Source of the DNA: Nocardia stercoris
GTDB taxonomy: Bacteria > Actinomycetota > Actinomycetes > Mycobacteriales > Mycobacteriaceae
Assembly (NCBI RefSeq): GCF_003696265.1
Contig: NZ_RFFH01000002.1
Span: 496,001 to 560,000, forward strand
Direction of reading: 5' to 3'
DNA: 64,000 nucleotides
Part shown: one piece after another, positions 18,599 through 29,025 of the stretch
How the letters are laid out: each line of letters begins with the position of its first letter
How positions within the stretch are numbered: position 1 is the stretch's first letter
Program-made: the position numbers and the translations under genes
Notes under the pieces: model-generated
Database searches by the model: none
What the model was told of the DNA's origin: nothing
Seen by the model: the letters and a program-made list of their open reading frames with translations, nothing else

Positions 18599-20080
18599 GT
18601 GAGTTCCCTGGCGCCGCAGGATGCCACCCGCTACTGGCTCGGCCGGCGCGGGTGCACCGACCTGTTCCTGCTCTACTGCTTCGACGACACCGGGGCGGAC
18701 GATGCCGCGGTCCGGGCAGAACTGATCGACCGGGCACAGCGAATTCCGGATCTGTGCCTGCGAATTCAGCCACGGCGGATCGCGTACCCGGGGCTGGTCG
18801 CGCGGATAGTGGACGGGTCGGAGGTGGCGGAGGTGCCGCTCGCGGAGCCGACTTGGGCGAATGTGGTTGCGGCCATGGGTGAACTGCTGGGGACGGCGGT
18901 CGACCCCGAGGTGGATCCGTGGCGGCTGCACCTGTTCCGCGGGATTGCGGGCGCGCCCGGTGGTATGAGCGCGGCTCTCGTTGCAGTACTGCAGATTTCG
19001 CACGCGTTGGTAGATGGGCGGCGGGCTGCCGGAGTGGCGCGGGCACTGTTCGGCCGCGAAGCACCGGTGACAGGGCCGATTCCGGTGGGCGACCTCCCGT
19101 CGGCTCGTGGGCGTCGGTCGGCTGCGGCGCGCGGGTCCGGGAGCGCCGTGCGTGATGATGCCCGGTCCGGGCGCGAGGCTGATGTGGGTGGTCGCGCGGG
19201 ATCCGGGTGGGCGGTTCGCTCCTCGGCTCTGGAACGATTGCGAGTAGTCTGCAGCGGTCGACGGACTGCGGAAGTTCTTGCAGCAGCGAGTTTCCCGGTG
19301 CAGCTGCTCCGCACGGTGCGCCGGGGCCTCGGTGCCGAGCGGGCGCGGCGGGCCCTGCTGGCGTTGACCGCCGCGGGCGAGCTGCCACCGCCGCCTCCCG
19401 GTGTGCCTGCGACCGTGCTCAACCGGCCGCCGGTACCGGTCCGGCACGCGGTACAGCTGACCGTGCGCCGCGATCTGCGGATACCGGGCCACACGGTGAC
19501 GGTGGTCGTGCTGACGGCCATCTCGGTGGCGCTGACCGACCTTCTCGGCGCACCCGCCGAAGTCCTTGCCGCCCAGGTCTCGATGGCAGTGCCACCAGGA
19601 AACAGCCACGTCCGCAACAACTATCGTGACCTCAGCGTCGAATTACACACTGCCGAATCGGATCTGCGGCGCCGGGCCGCGCTCATCGCCACCACCCTGG
19701 CCGATCGGCGGCGGCGCGCCACCCACCTGCTTCAGGACGCGCAGGGCCGCGTGACCGCCGTGCTGCCCGCGCCGATCCTGCGCCGGGACGTCGCGGCGCA
19801 GCCGCTGGACCGGGTGCCGGAGTTGCTGGCGGGTAACACCGTTGTCTCCAGCGTGCAGCGCGGCCCGGCGGACCTGACCTGCGCCGGCGGCCGGGTCCGG
19901 TTCACCGGCGGGTTCCCGGCCGTCGGCGCGGTCATGCACCTCACGCACGGGATCCACGGCCTCGGAGACACGGTGACCGTGTCCGTGCACGCCGATCCGG
20001 ACGTGGTCCCCGATATCGACGGATACGTTCGCCGCATCGACTCGGCGCTCGACGAGGTGCTGCTGGCGCTCGGTCCGTAG
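18599..20080 (+). CDS. WS/DGAT-like acyltransferase (wax ester/diacylglycerol acyltransferase family)
   Basis: 493-aa protein resembling the condensation-domain fold of bacterial wax ester synthase/diacylglycerol acyltransferases. The active-site HHxxxDG motif is present in a variant form, [11 protein letters not shown] (SH instead of HH), at about residues 134-144, keeping the catalytic second His and the Asp-Gly. The C-terminal half contains [18 protein letters not shown] and [11 protein letters not shown], similar to the family's C-terminal acceptor-side motifs. A Gly/Arg/Ser-rich insert lies at about 165-200. It could make storage lipids or acylate another alcohol. No ribosome site precedes the GTG at 18599, so a leaderless transcript is possible. 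Confidence 0.7.
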   Translation: MSSLAPQDATRYWLGRRGCTDLFLLYCFDDTGADDAAVRAELIDRAQRIPDLCLRIQPRRIAYPGLVARIVDGSEVAEVPLAEPTWANVVAAMGELLGTAVDPEVDPWRLHLFRGIAGAPGGMSAALVAVLQISHALVDGRRAAGVARALFGREAPVTGPIPVGDLPSARGRRSAAARGSGSAVRDDARSGREADVGGRAGSGWAVRSSALERLRVVCSGRRTAEVLAAASFPVQLLRTVRRGLGAERARRALLALTAAGELPPPPPGVPATVLNRPPVPVRHAVQLTVRRDLRIPGHTVTVVVLTAISVALTDLLGAPAEVLAAQVSMAVPPGNSHVRNNYRDLSVELHTAESDLRRRAALIATTLADRRRRATHLLQDAQGRVTAVLPAPILRRDVAAQPLDRVPELLAGNTVVSSVQRGPADLTCAGGRVRFTGGFPAVGAVMHLTHGIHGLGDTVTVSVHADPDVVPDIDGYVRRIDSALDEVLLALGP

Positions 20081-20124
20081 CGCGCCCTCGATGGCCGCGC
20101 TGCGGGACGAGCGGCAGCCCGGAC

Positions 20125-20997
20125 CTACGGCTTGATCGTGGTCAGCTTCGCCGGGTTGCGGACTGTGTACACGGCGGTGACCAGTCCGTCGCGGACCTCG
20201 ATGGACGTGACCTGATCCAGCTTGCCGGCGACCACCGCGACCGTCGCCGGCATGCCGTTGTAGACGCCGACCCGGCCGTCGAGGCCGCCCAGCGCCACGG
20301 CCTTGCGAATCAGGCCGATCACCGTGCGCGCCACCTTGTCCGGGCCGTGCACCGGACGCATCGTCGCGGTGACGAAGCCGCCGCCATCGCCGATGAACAC
20401 CACGTCCGGGGCCAGGACGTCCATCAGGGACTGCACGTCGCCGGTCGCCGCCGCCATCATGAACCGGGTCGCGACCTCCTGGGCCTGTTCGGGCGTGGCG
20501 ATCGCGGTGTGCCGTTGGGCGTGAACCTGGGTCCGGGCGCGCTGATTCAGTTGCCGCACAGCCGCTTCGGTCTTACCCACCGCTGCCGCGATCTCGTCGT
20601 AGCCGAAGTCGAAGACCTCGCGCAGCACGAAGACCGCGCGCTGCGCCGGAGTGAGGGTCTCCAGCACCAGCAGCATCGCGGTGGTGACGGCCTCCCCGGT
20701 GAGGACGTGATCGATTCCGTCCGGCCCGGCGTCGGTGGCCAGCGGCTCGGGCAGCCACGGGCCCACGTACTCCTCGCGGCGGCGGGTGGCCGAGCGCAGC
20801 AACTGCAGCGCCTGCCGGGTGACGATTCGCGCCAGGTAGGCCCGCGGATTGTCCACCGTGTCGAGATCGACTGTGCGCCAGCGCAGGTAGCTGTCGCTCA
20901 GCACGTCCTCCGCATCGGTCACCGACCCGAGGATCTCGTAGGCGATCGAGAACAGCAGGGGCCGGTGACCGGTGAAGAGGTCTTCGCGATCGGTCAC
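20125..20997 (-). CDS. ECF41-type (SigJ-like) RNA polymerase sigma factor with SnoaL-like C-terminal domain
   Basis: 290-aa ECF sigma factor. Region 2 spans about residues 8-75 (SDSYLRWRTVD; NPRAYLARIVTRQAL) and region 4 about 110-160 (TLTPAQRAVFVLREVFDFGYDEIAAAVGKTEAAVRQ as a span). The linker carries WLPEP, the C-terminal SnoaL-like domain has DGGG and ends with NPAKL. These are the three signatures of group ECF41, where the C-terminal domain controls activity and replaces an anti-sigma factor. ECF41 genes are normally adjacent to a carboxymuconolactone decarboxylase, oxidoreductase or epimerase; here the partner is the FAD oxidoreductase just upstream. The GTG start overlaps its stop (GTGA). 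Confidence 0.92.
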   Translation of the reverse strand: MTDREDLFTGHRPLLFSIAYEILGSVTDAEDVLSDSYLRWRTVDLDTVDNPRAYLARIVTRQALQLLRSATRRREEYVGPWLPEPLATDAGPDGIDHVLTGEAVTTAMLLVLETLTPAQRAVFVLREVFDFGYDEIAAAVGKTEAAVRQLNQRARTQVHAQRHTAIATPEQAQEVATRFMMAAATGDVQSLMDVLAPDVVFIGDGGGFVTATMRPVHGPDKVARTVIGLIRKAVALGGLDGRVGVYNGMPATVAVVAGKLDQVTSIEVRDGLVTAVYTVRNPAKLTTIKP

Positions 20998-22070
20998 TTC
21001 TTACCGGGCATCCAGGCGTAGATACCGGTCCGGGGCGCGGCTTTGGCGCCGCGCACGATCGCCTCCTTGAGTGCCGCGCCGGTCCGGCCCGACAGGTAGG
21101 CGCGCCGCGGGGAGTCGTCGCGGCGGGTCACCTGGATCACCGAGTCGCGACGGCCGAGGCTGACCGCCTGCCCGACATAACCCATGGAATACGGTGCGGG
21201 CTTGCGGTTCCGGCTGATTCGGGCCAGCGTGTTCGCGGCGTGCGTGCCCTGCGGCACCGCGGTGGCACACGCGGCCCGCGCGCCGGGAACGGCGGCACAG
21301 TCGCCCACCACGAAGATCCGTTCGTCGTTCACACTGCGCAGATATTCGTCGACCAGGGCGCGGCCTGCGTCGTCGACCGGAAGACCGCTGCGGGCAACCA
21401 GATCCGGGATCGTGCCCATGACCGCCCACAGGGTGAGGTCCGACGGGAGCCGGGTTCCCGACCGCAGGATCACCTCGCCGTCCGCCGCGGCGGTGACCGT
21501 ATCGCTCACGATCTCGACACCGAGCCGCGCCAGTCCGCTGCGCGCCCGCTGCCGCCCGCCCTCGGAAAGGCTCTCCCCGACTGTAGAACTCACCAGCCGG
21601 ATCGTGAGATCGGTTCGGGCCTCGGCGATCTCGGCCGCGGTCTCCAAGCCGGTCAGCCCGCCGCCGACCACCGTGACGACCGCACCGGCCGCCAGTCGCT
21701 CGAGCTGCTCGCGTGCGTCCTGCGCGCCCTCCCAGGTGCCGACGGCGACGGTGCCGGGCAGCGGGTCGACGGTGCTGCCGACCGCGACGAACAGGTAATC
21801 GAATTCCAGCCCGGTACCGTCGGACATGGTGACCGTGCCGTCACCGATCTCGTCCACACTGCCGACCAGCGTCGTGACCCGGTCGCCGACCATCTCCGCC
21901 AGCGGCGTGGCCGCGTGGCAGGTACCGGCGACCTGCTGGTGCAGCCGCACCCGCTCGACGAATTCGGCTCGTGGATTGACCATCGTGACCTGCGCCCCCC
22001 GCACCTTCGCGGCGACCTTGTTCGCCGCCATCGTCCCAGCGTAGCCCGCACCCACCACAACGACCTTCAT
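20994..22070 (-). CDS. FAD-dependent NAD(P)/FAD oxidoreductase (NDH-2-like), ECF41 partner
   Basis: 358-aa pyridine-nucleotide disulfide oxidoreductase-fold flavoprotein. The FAD motif VVVGAGYAGTMAANKV is at residues 4-19 and the NAD(P)-binding motif VVTVVGGGLTGLETAAEIAE near 142-160. IFVVGDCAAVPG (about 270-281) is the second FAD contact. It most resembles NDH-2/AIF-like oxidoreductases. It lacks an obvious C-terminal membrane helix. GGAGG lies just upstream of the ATG at 22070. It is translated first and coupled to the sigma factor, the classic ECF41 arrangement, so it is the likely primary target of that sigma factor. Confidence 0.88.
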   Translation of the reverse strand: MKVVVVGAGYAGTMAANKVAAKVRGAQVTMVNPRAEFVERVRLHQQVAGTCHAATPLAEMVGDRVTTLVGSVDEIGDGTVTMSDGTGLEFDYLFVAVGSTVDPLPGTVAVGTWEGAQDAREQLERLAAGAVVTVVGGGLTGLETAAEIAEARTDLTIRLVSSTVGESLSEGGRQRARSGLARLGVEIVSDTVTAAADGEVILRSGTRLPSDLTLWAVMGTIPDLVARSGLPVDDAGRALVDEYLRSVNDERIFVVGDCAAVPGARAACATAVPQGTHAANTLARISRNRKPAPYSMGYVGQAVSLGRRDSVIQVTRRDDSPRRAYLSGRTGAALKEAIVRGAKAAPRTGIYAWMPGKK

Positions 22071-22279
22071 GACTGCCTCCCTGCACTGTCCGGATCGGTA
22101 CACCCATGGGATGCGGCAGGCGCGGATCCTGTGACGGGCAGTCGATGTGACGTGCGGCACGCGGATCGGCCGCGCCGCGCCGGGCGCCGGAACCGTTTGC
22201 CGACGGTGTTCCCGAACCGGTTGCCGGGCAAGATTTTCGGGACACGAACGGTGTTCGTCACATGTGGCACCATCGAGAC

Positions 22280-22768
22280 ATGTTCACGGTCCGGGTGTTG
22301 CTGGCGGCCGCGGTTCTCGCGGTGCTGTGCTCGGCCTGCTCGGTCGACTCGAAGACCTTCGACGACCAGATCTGGTTGCACGGCGACCCCGACCCGGGCG
22401 GCAAACTGACCGCAGTGGTGTCGGCGGTGTTCTACGCCTACCCGGCCGAGGCCACGGTCACGCTGCGCACCACCGACCGGCTGGAATGGGATTTCTGCCC
22501 GAACCGCCCGGGCCACAACGGCTGGCAGCCGATCCGGGCGCAGGTCGAATTCGCCGTGGTCGGCAGCACGGACCGGATCGTCGGCTCGGTCGGTTCGTCA
22601 CTGCAGCAAGCAGGCTGGTCGGTCGACTACGGCTCGGACGGACCCGCCTGGATCCGTCCGGCTGCCACCGGCGTCGCCCACGCGCGGCTGCGTGCCGATC
22701 AGGCGTGGACCGGTGGATTGATCGCCTGGAACCTGACCGCCGAAGTGCCGGCGGTCAAGGGTTGCTGA
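22280..22768 (+). CDS. Putative lipoprotein, 162 aa
   Basis: N-terminal signal segment (MFTVRVLLAAAVLAVLCSAC) ending in a lipobox-like CSAC, giving a predicted acylated Cys at residue 20; the -3 Cys is atypical. The mature part has no recognised domain and contains further Cys residues in DFCPNRPG and at the C-terminus (KGC), which could form a disulfide after export. Mycobacteriales genomes hold many such small lipoproteins of unknown function. The first ATG of the open frame is six codons upstream; residue 7 is chosen because the signal peptide then has normal length. Confidence 0.65.
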   Translation: MFTVRVLLAAAVLAVLCSACSVDSKTFDDQIWLHGDPDPGGKLTAVVSAVFYAYPAEATVTLRTTDRLEWDFCPNRPGHNGWQPIRAQVEFAVVGSTDRIVGSVGSSLQQAGWSVDYGSDGPAWIRPAATGVAHARLRADQAWTGGLIAWNLTAEVPAVKGC

Positions 22769-22858
22769 GCGGTACTACGGTTCGATCCCGAGCCCGGCCG
22801 CCGGCTGCGGCCACGACGCGGCATCGCGGAGCACCGCACCGGCGCGCGCCACGAACAG

Positions 22859-22903
22859 ATACGGCCTGGTCGGAGACGGAGACCGTCCCGGACCAGGCCG
22901 TAT
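22859..22903 (-). terminator. Hairpin terminator of the tRNA-Ser gene
   Basis: Perfect 13-bp stem, ATACGGCCTGGTC (22859-22871) with GACCAGGCCGTAT (22891-22903), directly after the tRNA 3' end on the minus strand. It could also end the lipoprotein transcript from the other side. Confidence 0.75.
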
Positions 22904-22904
22904 A

Positions 22905-22992
22905 TGGCGGAGGATAGGGGATTTGAACCCCTGAGGGCGTTAACCCAACCCGCGTTCCAGGCGAGCGCCATAGGCCACTAGGCGAATCCTCC
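22905..22992 (-). tRNA. tRNA-Ser (anticodon GGA)
   Basis: The 88-nt gene reads GGAGGAT at the 5' end, pairing with ATCCTCC at the 3' end, then discriminator G and an encoded CCA. The anticodon loop contains CTGGAAC, giving GGA (codons UCC/UCU). The T-loop GGTTCAAATCC is present and the long variable arm (GGGTTGGGTTAACGCCC) is diagnostic for serine tRNA. Confidence 0.97.
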
Positions 22993-23044
22993 GCTCAGGA
23001 ATATACCGGGTGACCCCCCGGTAAGACCAAACCGGGGCGTGAGC

Positions 23045-24043
23045 TCACTTCTTGATGCTGGTCAGGACGTGGGTGAGCTCGGATTTGCACACGTTCTGGG
23101 TGTCGTCACGGGAGTAGCCCTTGGACAGGTCCAGGTTGAGGTGGATCTGCACCGAGACGTTGCTGTCCTTGGTCGCGCAGGTGTAGTCGACGTAGGAGGA
23201 GTCCGAGGAGGTGTCCTCCCGGACCTGCCAGTACCCTTCCGAGCCGACCCCGGACAGGTCGCCCGAGCTGTAGCCCGAACCGGTCATGCCCAGGTCGACC
23301 TTCTTCCAGATGTCGTAGGACGCCGTGCCGATGGTGTCGAAGTTGAGCTCCATGTTCAGCGAGGCGGAGTCGGTCTGGTACTTGCCCGCCGGCTTGGTGA
23401 AGCGCATCTCGCAGGTGGCCGAGCCGCCGATGTAGTCGCCGGGCTTCTGCTCGGTGTGCGTGGGGGAACCGTCCGGGGTGGAGGCCCACTTCTGCAGTGC
23501 CGACGGGTCGACGACCGCACACCCGTCGGTGACCTTCGACATCGTGTACTTGCCGTCCAGCTTGGCGGTGACGGCGTGCTTGGTCTTCAACACCAGGGTC
23601 GCCACGCCGCCGACGACGGCCACCACCACGATCACGGCGACGATGCCGATGATCCAGCCCTTCGAACTCTTCTTCTGCGGCGGGTAGGCCGGATACCCGG
23701 CCTGCTGCGGGTAGCCCGGCTGCTGCGGCGGATAGGCCGGCGGCTGCTGCGGGTAACCGGGCTGCTGCGGGTAGCCGCCCTGCGGGGTGTAGCCGGCCGG
23801 CTGCGACTGCACCGGGTAGGCGGGCTGGCTGGGCTGTACCGGATACGCGGGCTGGCTGGGCTGCTGCGGGTAGGCGGGCGGCGCCGGCGGCGGCGCCTGT
23901 TGGAAGCCGGGGGTGCCGGCGCCCGCGATCATGGTCGGATCGACACCGGTCAGCGGTGCGCCGTCCGGTTGCGCGGCGGGTGTGGCCCACCACTGCACGG
24001 TCTCGTTCGGGTTGCCGTCCTGCGGCGGGTTGTTGCCAGTCAC
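23045..24043 (-). CDS. Single-pass membrane protein with Pro/Tyr/Gln-rich cytosolic tail and extracytoplasmic domain
   Basis: 332 aa in three parts. Residues 1 to about 130 are Pro/Gln/Tyr/Gly-rich (YPQQ-type repeats). One membrane helix follows at about 133-155 (WIIGIVAVIVVVAVVGGVATLVL). The remaining about 175 residues are an extracytoplasmic domain with Cys at CAVV, ATCEMRF, YTCATKD and QNVCKSE, enough for two disulfides. I do not recognise the outer domain; it looks like a sensor- or DUF3558-like secreted fold but this is not certain. The GTG at 24043 is set by GAAGGAA; the longer open frame upstream runs into non-coding sequence. Confidence 0.8.
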   Translation of the reverse strand: MTGNNPPQDGNPNETVQWWATPAAQPDGAPLTGVDPTMIAGAGTPGFQQAPPPAPPAYPQQPSQPAYPVQPSQPAYPVQSQPAGYTPQGGYPQQPGYPQQPPAYPPQQPGYPQQAGYPAYPPQKKSSKGWIIGIVAVIVVVAVVGGVATLVLKTKHAVTAKLDGKYTMSKVTDGCAVVDPSALQKWASTPDGSPTHTEQKPGDYIGGSATCEMRFTKPAGKYQTDSASLNMELNFDTIGTASYDIWKKVDLGMTGSGYSSGDLSGVGSEGYWQVREDTSSDSSYVDYTCATKDSNVSVQIHLNLDLSKGYSRDDTQNVCKSELTHVLTSIKK

Positions 24044-24232
24044 TGTCAGTTCCTTCGGTATGCGCTGTCCGGCACTCGGAATGCGCGGTGGCGCGGAATC
24101 CCCCTCGAAAGGTTTCGCGCTGCGATGGTATCGACTTCGGCACCGCCCGTCCCACCTGTTATGGGGAGCGCCGCGCCGCTGGTCGGGACACTGGTTGTGA
24201 GGACCGGCCCGATACCGGCTACACTGGCCGAC

Positions 24233-24320
24233 GGATCCCGCGCGGCGCGTATCCTGTGAACTCCCCCAGGGCCGGAAGGCAGCAAGGGTCAACGGGCTCT
24301 GCCGGGTGCGCGGGGTCCCC
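24233..24320 (+). ncRNA. ffs: Bacterial small signal recognition particle RNA (4.5S)
   Basis: The conserved apical region is exact: CCGGAAGGCAGCAAGGG with GTGAACTCCCCCAGGG before it and CGGGCTCTGCCGG after. The terminal helix closes between GGATCCCGCGC at 24233-24243 and GCGCGGGGTCC at 24308-24318. With Ffh it delivers membrane proteins to the translocon. Ends are estimated from the helix. Confidence 0.93.
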
Positions 24321-24390
24321 TTTCATTTCCGGGGGCTCGCCGCGGCGGATGCCGTCCCGGTCGCCGGTCCGAATACGGGAAACTCCCTGA

Positions 24391-25764
<1,374 letters not shown>

Positions 25765-25770
25765 GCCGAA

Positions 25771-25804
25771 CCGCCGGGCACGCCGTCCGTGGCGTGCCCG
25801 GCGG
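25771..25804. terminator. Bidirectional hairpin terminator
   Basis: CCGCCGGGCACGCC (25771-25784) pairs perfectly with GGCGTGCCCGGCGG (25791-25804), between the convergent aspB and methyltransferase genes. Confidence 0.8.
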
Positions 25805-25812
25805 TCGCACCG

Positions 25813-26637
25813 CTACCGGGCCGGTTTGTGCGCGTACACGGCGAACATGGTGACCGAGATGTGGACGTCGCCGGTGCGCGCGGCGGCCTCCAGATCGGCC
25901 AGCAGTTCCACCCGCTGCGCGTCGCTGATCGAACCGCGGGCCACCGCCATGTCGGCGACCCGGCCGACCAGCGCACCCGGGCCGACGCTGCGGCTCTGCA
26001 CCAGCGCGTGCGAGCCCACCTCGTCGATCTCCAGGCCCGCCCGGGTCAGCAGGCCGGGCAGTCGCCGCCCGGAATACGGGTCGGTGGTGGTGGAGATCAG
26101 CGTGTCGATGACCTTGCGGGTCACGTCGCGGTCGCCGGGGTGCACGATCGCGGTACCCCAGTCGGCGTCCATCACCACGGTGCGGCCACCCGGCTTGAGC
26201 ACCCGCTCGATCTCGGCGGCCGCGCGCGCCGGCATGGTGAGGTGCTGGAACACCCGCTCGCACAGGGCGACGTCGAAGGTTTCCGCGCCGAAGGGCACGT
26301 TGTAGGCGTCGCCGCCGACGAACCGAGCCGGAATCCCGAGCTGGGTCGCGCGGCGTTCGGCGACGGCCAGCAGTTCCGGGTCGGGTTCGACACCGGCGGC
26401 GGTGCCGGTGGGGCCGACCGCGTTGGCGAAGGTGATCACTTCCGAGCCGGTGCCGCAGCCGATGTCGACCGCGCTCTCGCCGGGCAGGGCGGCCAGGACC
26501 TCGTGGGCCCAGTGCCGCAGCCGGCGGATGCCGGGTAACGCGGCCTGCAGGTCCGCGACGTCGATGAGTTGGTCGTGGCCCTCGCTGTCGAAGCGGGAGG
26601 GGCGAAGGCCGTGGGTGGTGTCGAGGATGCGCTCCAT
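25813..26637 (-). CDS. Class I SAM-dependent methyltransferase
   Basis: 274-aa methyltransferase of the UbiE/Methyltransf_11 type. Motif I AVDIGCGTGSEVI lies near residues 56-68, the acidic loop end VEPDPELLAVAERRA near 88, and the post-I region FDVALCERVFQHL around 130. The substrate cannot be told: this fold modifies quinones, lipids and small molecules. The start at 26637 (MERILDTTHGLRPSRFDSEGHD) is chosen because the frame upstream is Pro/Arg-rich shadow sequence. Divergent from the HhH-GPD gene, with a dyad between. Confidence 0.85.
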   Translation of the reverse strand: MERILDTTHGLRPSRFDSEGHDQLIDVADLQAALPGIRRLRHWAHEVLAALPGESAVDIGCGTGSEVITFANAVGPTGTAAGVEPDPELLAVAERRATQLGIPARFVGGDAYNVPFGAETFDVALCERVFQHLTMPARAAAEIERVLKPGGRTVVMDADWGTAIVHPGDRDVTRKVIDTLISTTTDPYSGRRLPGLLTRAGLEIDEVGSHALVQSRSVGPGALVGRVADMAVARGSISDAQRVELLADLEAAARTGDVHISVTMFAVYAHKPAR

Positions 26638-26715
26638 GCGATCTGCCGTTCTGTCCGGATTGCCTGGTGCTGCTGCCGGCGGCGCAGGTCGTGCGCGGTG
26701 CCGGTGGCACGGGCT

Positions 26716-26755
26716 CACCCTACGCGTAAGGGTTGCCTACCCGCGCGTTAGGGTG
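26716..26755. promoter_or_regulatory. Imperfect dyad between divergent genes
   Basis: CACCCTACGCG (26716-26726) faces CGCGTTAGGGTG (26744-26755), complementary except for one inserted T. The left arm contains the palindrome TACGCGTA. Likely regulator-binding site for one or both divergent genes. Confidence 0.4.
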
Positions 26756-26827
26756 TGATCTGCGTCACTCGAGTACGGCGAGCCTGGGTGAGGTGATCAC
26801 CGGCGGGCCGGGTGGGATGATCGAGGC

Positions 26828-27406
26828 ATGGTCGCACCCACGCTGTGCCTGGCGCAGGAACCGCAGGCTGACGAACTGCTGTCCAAGGACCCGTTCGCCC
26901 TGCTGGTGGGCATGATGCTCGACCAGCAGTTTCCGCTCGAGCACGCCTTCCGGGGCCCGCAGAAGCTCGCCGACCGGATGGACGGGTTCGATATCCACAA
27001 GATCGCCGACGCCGACCCGGCCGAGTTCGAGGAACTCGCGGCGACCCCGCCCGCCATCCACCGCTACGGCCGCTCCATGGCCCGCCGCGCCCAGGAGCTC
27101 GCCCACTACGTGATCGAGCACTACGACGGCAAGACCGAGAACATCTGGATCCAGGGCGACCCGGACGGCAAGGAAGTCCTGAAGCGCCTCAAGGCCCTCC
27201 CGGGCTACGGCGACCAGAAGGCCCGGATCTTCTTGGCGCTGTTGGGGAAACAGCTCGGCGTCCGACCGGCGGGCTGGGAGCAGGCGGCCGGCGCGTACGC
27301 CGAGAAGGACTCCCGCCGCTCGGCCGCCGACATCGTCGACGGTGAAACCCTGCTCGAGGTCCGCGCGTTCAAGAAGCAGATGAAGGCCGCGGCAAAAGCC
27401 AAGTAG
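26828..27406 (+). CDS. HhH-GPD base-excision-repair family protein
   Basis: 192-aa protein of the helix-hairpin-helix/GPD glycosylase fold, small for the family. The N-terminal part LLVGMMLDQQFPLEHAFRGP resembles the first helices of EndoIII-like glycosylases, and the hairpin reads LKALPGYGDQKARIFLALLGK at about 125-145. I do not see the catalytic Lys of bifunctional EndoIII, nor the four-Cys cluster. The Asp position after the hairpin is not clear (VRPAGWEQ). It may be a monofunctional or non-catalytic DNA-binding relative. The C-terminus ends in a Lys/Ala-rich tail. Confidence 0.75.
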   Translation: MVAPTLCLAQEPQADELLSKDPFALLVGMMLDQQFPLEHAFRGPQKLADRMDGFDIHKIADADPAEFEELAATPPAIHRYGRSMARRAQELAHYVIEHYDGKTENIWIQGDPDGKEVLKRLKALPGYGDQKARIFLALLGKQLGVRPAGWEQAAGAYAEKDSRRSAADIVDGETLLEVRAFKKQMKAAAKAK

Positions 27407-27502
27407 GGCCAGCTGATTCAGCTCGCTGCTCGGCCGCTGCCGGGTCTCGGGTGCCTCTTGCCCTACGTGATATCGGGGAGGAGGCGGTACGGCTGCGGCG
27501 GG

Positions 27503-27685
27503 TCAGTGGCTGACGGCCCGGGTTTCGGCGACGAAGATCTCCAGGCCGCCGGCGACCTTGCCGGACAGGATGTTCAGCTGCTCAGGGGACAGCGGCGAGC
27601 CCTGGGCGCCGGCATCGGCGAGATGATCGCGGACCTGCTCGAGCCACTGCTGTGCGAAACGGATACGTCGTTCGGCGGGTGACAT
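27503..27685 (-). CDS. Small hypothetical protein, 60 aa
   Basis: Short, mostly helical, charged protein (MSPAERRIRFAQQWLEQVRD at the start, ending ETRAVSH). Residue composition looks like a real folded helical peptide, unlike the Arg/Pro-rich shadows around it. It lies beyond the hairpin that ends the ssu operon and is convergent with the HhH-GPD gene. No family recognised. Confidence 0.5.
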   Translation of the reverse strand: MSPAERRIRFAQQWLEQVRDHLADAGAQGSPLSPEQLNILSGKVAGGLEIFVAETRAVSH

Positions 27686-27780
27686 GACGTCACCCTACCT
27701 CGAGTCGAACATACTTTCGATAACATTTCGACTCGGCGACATGAGCTGCGGAAACCCGATCTCGGCGCGGTCGAACGAGA

Positions 27781-27816
27781 TCGGCTGCCGCCCCCGGAGG
27801 TCGGGGCGACAGCCGA
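27781..27816 (-). terminator. Hairpin terminator of the ssu operon
   Basis: TCGGCTGCCGCCCC (27781-27794) pairs with GGGGCGACAGCCGA (27803-27816) with one mismatch, 40 bp beyond the ssuD stop on the minus strand. Confidence 0.7.
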
Positions 27817-27856
27817 TGTCGTGTGGTCCCGGCCGGTTGAGGCGGCCGGGCCGGAT

Positions 27857-29011
27857 TCAGCTGGAGGCGGCGGCCCGCAGCGGGGTCGTGAACGGCGTGC
27901 TCGCGGAGACGGTCCGCTCCGCGGCCGGCTGCCACAGTCCCCGGCGCCGCAGGATCGGCAGCACACCCTCGCCGAACCAATACGCCTCTTCCACATGGGG
28001 ATAGCCGGACAGGATGAACTGGCTGATCCCCAGTCGCGCGTATTCGGCGATCCGGTCGGCGACCTCCGCGTGCGAACCGACCAGCGCGGTCCCGGCGCCG
28101 CCGCGGACCAGGCCCACGCCGGCCCACAGGTTGGGCGCGATCTCGAGCCGGTCGGTGTTGCCGCCGTGCAGCTCCAGCATGCGGCGCTGGCCCTCGGATT
28201 CGCTGCGGCGCAGGCTTTCCTGGACACGCTCCACGTCGGCCGGGTCGACGGCGGACAGCAGCCGGTCGGCCTCGGCCCACGCCTGCTCCGCCGTGTCGCG
28301 GCTGATGACGTGAATCCGCAAGCCGTAGTTGAGGATCCGGCCCCGGTCCACCGCGAGCCGGCGGATCCAGTCCAGCTTCTCGCTCACCCGCGCCTGCGGT
28401 TCACCCCAGGTCAGGTAGGTGTCGGCGTACTCGGCGGCCACCGGGCCCGCCGCCGCGGACGAACCGCCGAAGAACACCGGCGGGACCGGATCGGGCCGGT
28501 TGGTGAGGACCGCGTTCTCGACCCGCAGATGTTCACCGGCGAAATCGAAGGGCTCGTAGGTGTTCCACAGCTTCCGCACGATGTGCAGGAACTCGCCGGT
28601 GCGCTGGTAGCGCTCGTCCTTGGTCAGGAAGTCACCGTAGGCGCGCTGCTCCTGCGGCTCACCGCCGGTGACCACGTTGAGCAGCAACCGGCCGCGGGAG
28701 TGCCGCTGGAAGGTGCTCGCCATCTGCGCGGCCAGATACGGGCTGACCAGGCCGGGACGCAGCGCCACCAGGAACTTCAGCTTCTCGGTGGTCTCCACCA
28801 GCATGGCGGTGGTCAGCCACGCGTCCTCGCACCACGCGCCGGTCGGGGTGAGCACACCCTCGAAGCCGTTCTCCTCCGCGGCACCGGCGATCTGGTTGAG
28901 GTAGCGCAGTGAGGCCGGGCGATCGCCGGACATGTTCGTCCCGTGGCCACCCGCCACCAGATTGCGCGAGTCGCCGTAGGTGGGCAGGAACCAATGGAAA
29001 TTCAGACTCAT
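27857..29011 (-). CDS. ssuD: FMNH2-dependent alkanesulfonate monooxygenase
   Basis: 384-aa luciferase-like flavin monooxygenase that cleaves alkanesulfonates to aldehyde and sulfite. It aligns with E. coli SsuD (381 aa) along its length as I recall that sequence: FHWFLPTYGDSRNL, GVLTPTGAWCEDAW (the active-site-loop Cys), LKFLVALRPGLVSP, LTWGEP, GLRIHVISRDT (Arg and His of the active site), NLWAGVGLVRGGAGTALVG and SGYPHVEEAY (second active-site His). It needs reduced FMN from a partner reductase; a flavin reductase-like gene lies at the other end of the locus, divergent. Last gene of ssuCBAD, 14 bp after ssuA. Confidence 0.95.
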   Translation of the reverse strand: MSLNFHWFLPTYGDSRNLVAGGHGTNMSGDRPASLRYLNQIAGAAEENGFEGVLTPTGAWCEDAWLTTAMLVETTEKLKFLVALRPGLVSPYLAAQMASTFQRHSRGRLLLNVVTGGEPQEQRAYGDFLTKDERYQRTGEFLHIVRKLWNTYEPFDFAGEHLRVENAVLTNRPDPVPPVFFGGSSAAAGPVAAEYADTYLTWGEPQARVSEKLDWIRRLAVDRGRILNYGLRIHVISRDTAEQAWAEADRLLSAVDPADVERVQESLRRSESEGQRRMLELHGGNTDRLEIAPNLWAGVGLVRGGAGTALVGSHAEVADRIAEYARLGISQFILSGYPHVEEAYWFGEGVLPILRRRGLWQPAAERTVSASTPFTTPLRAAASS

Positions 29012-29025
29012 AGCGATGCGAATCC

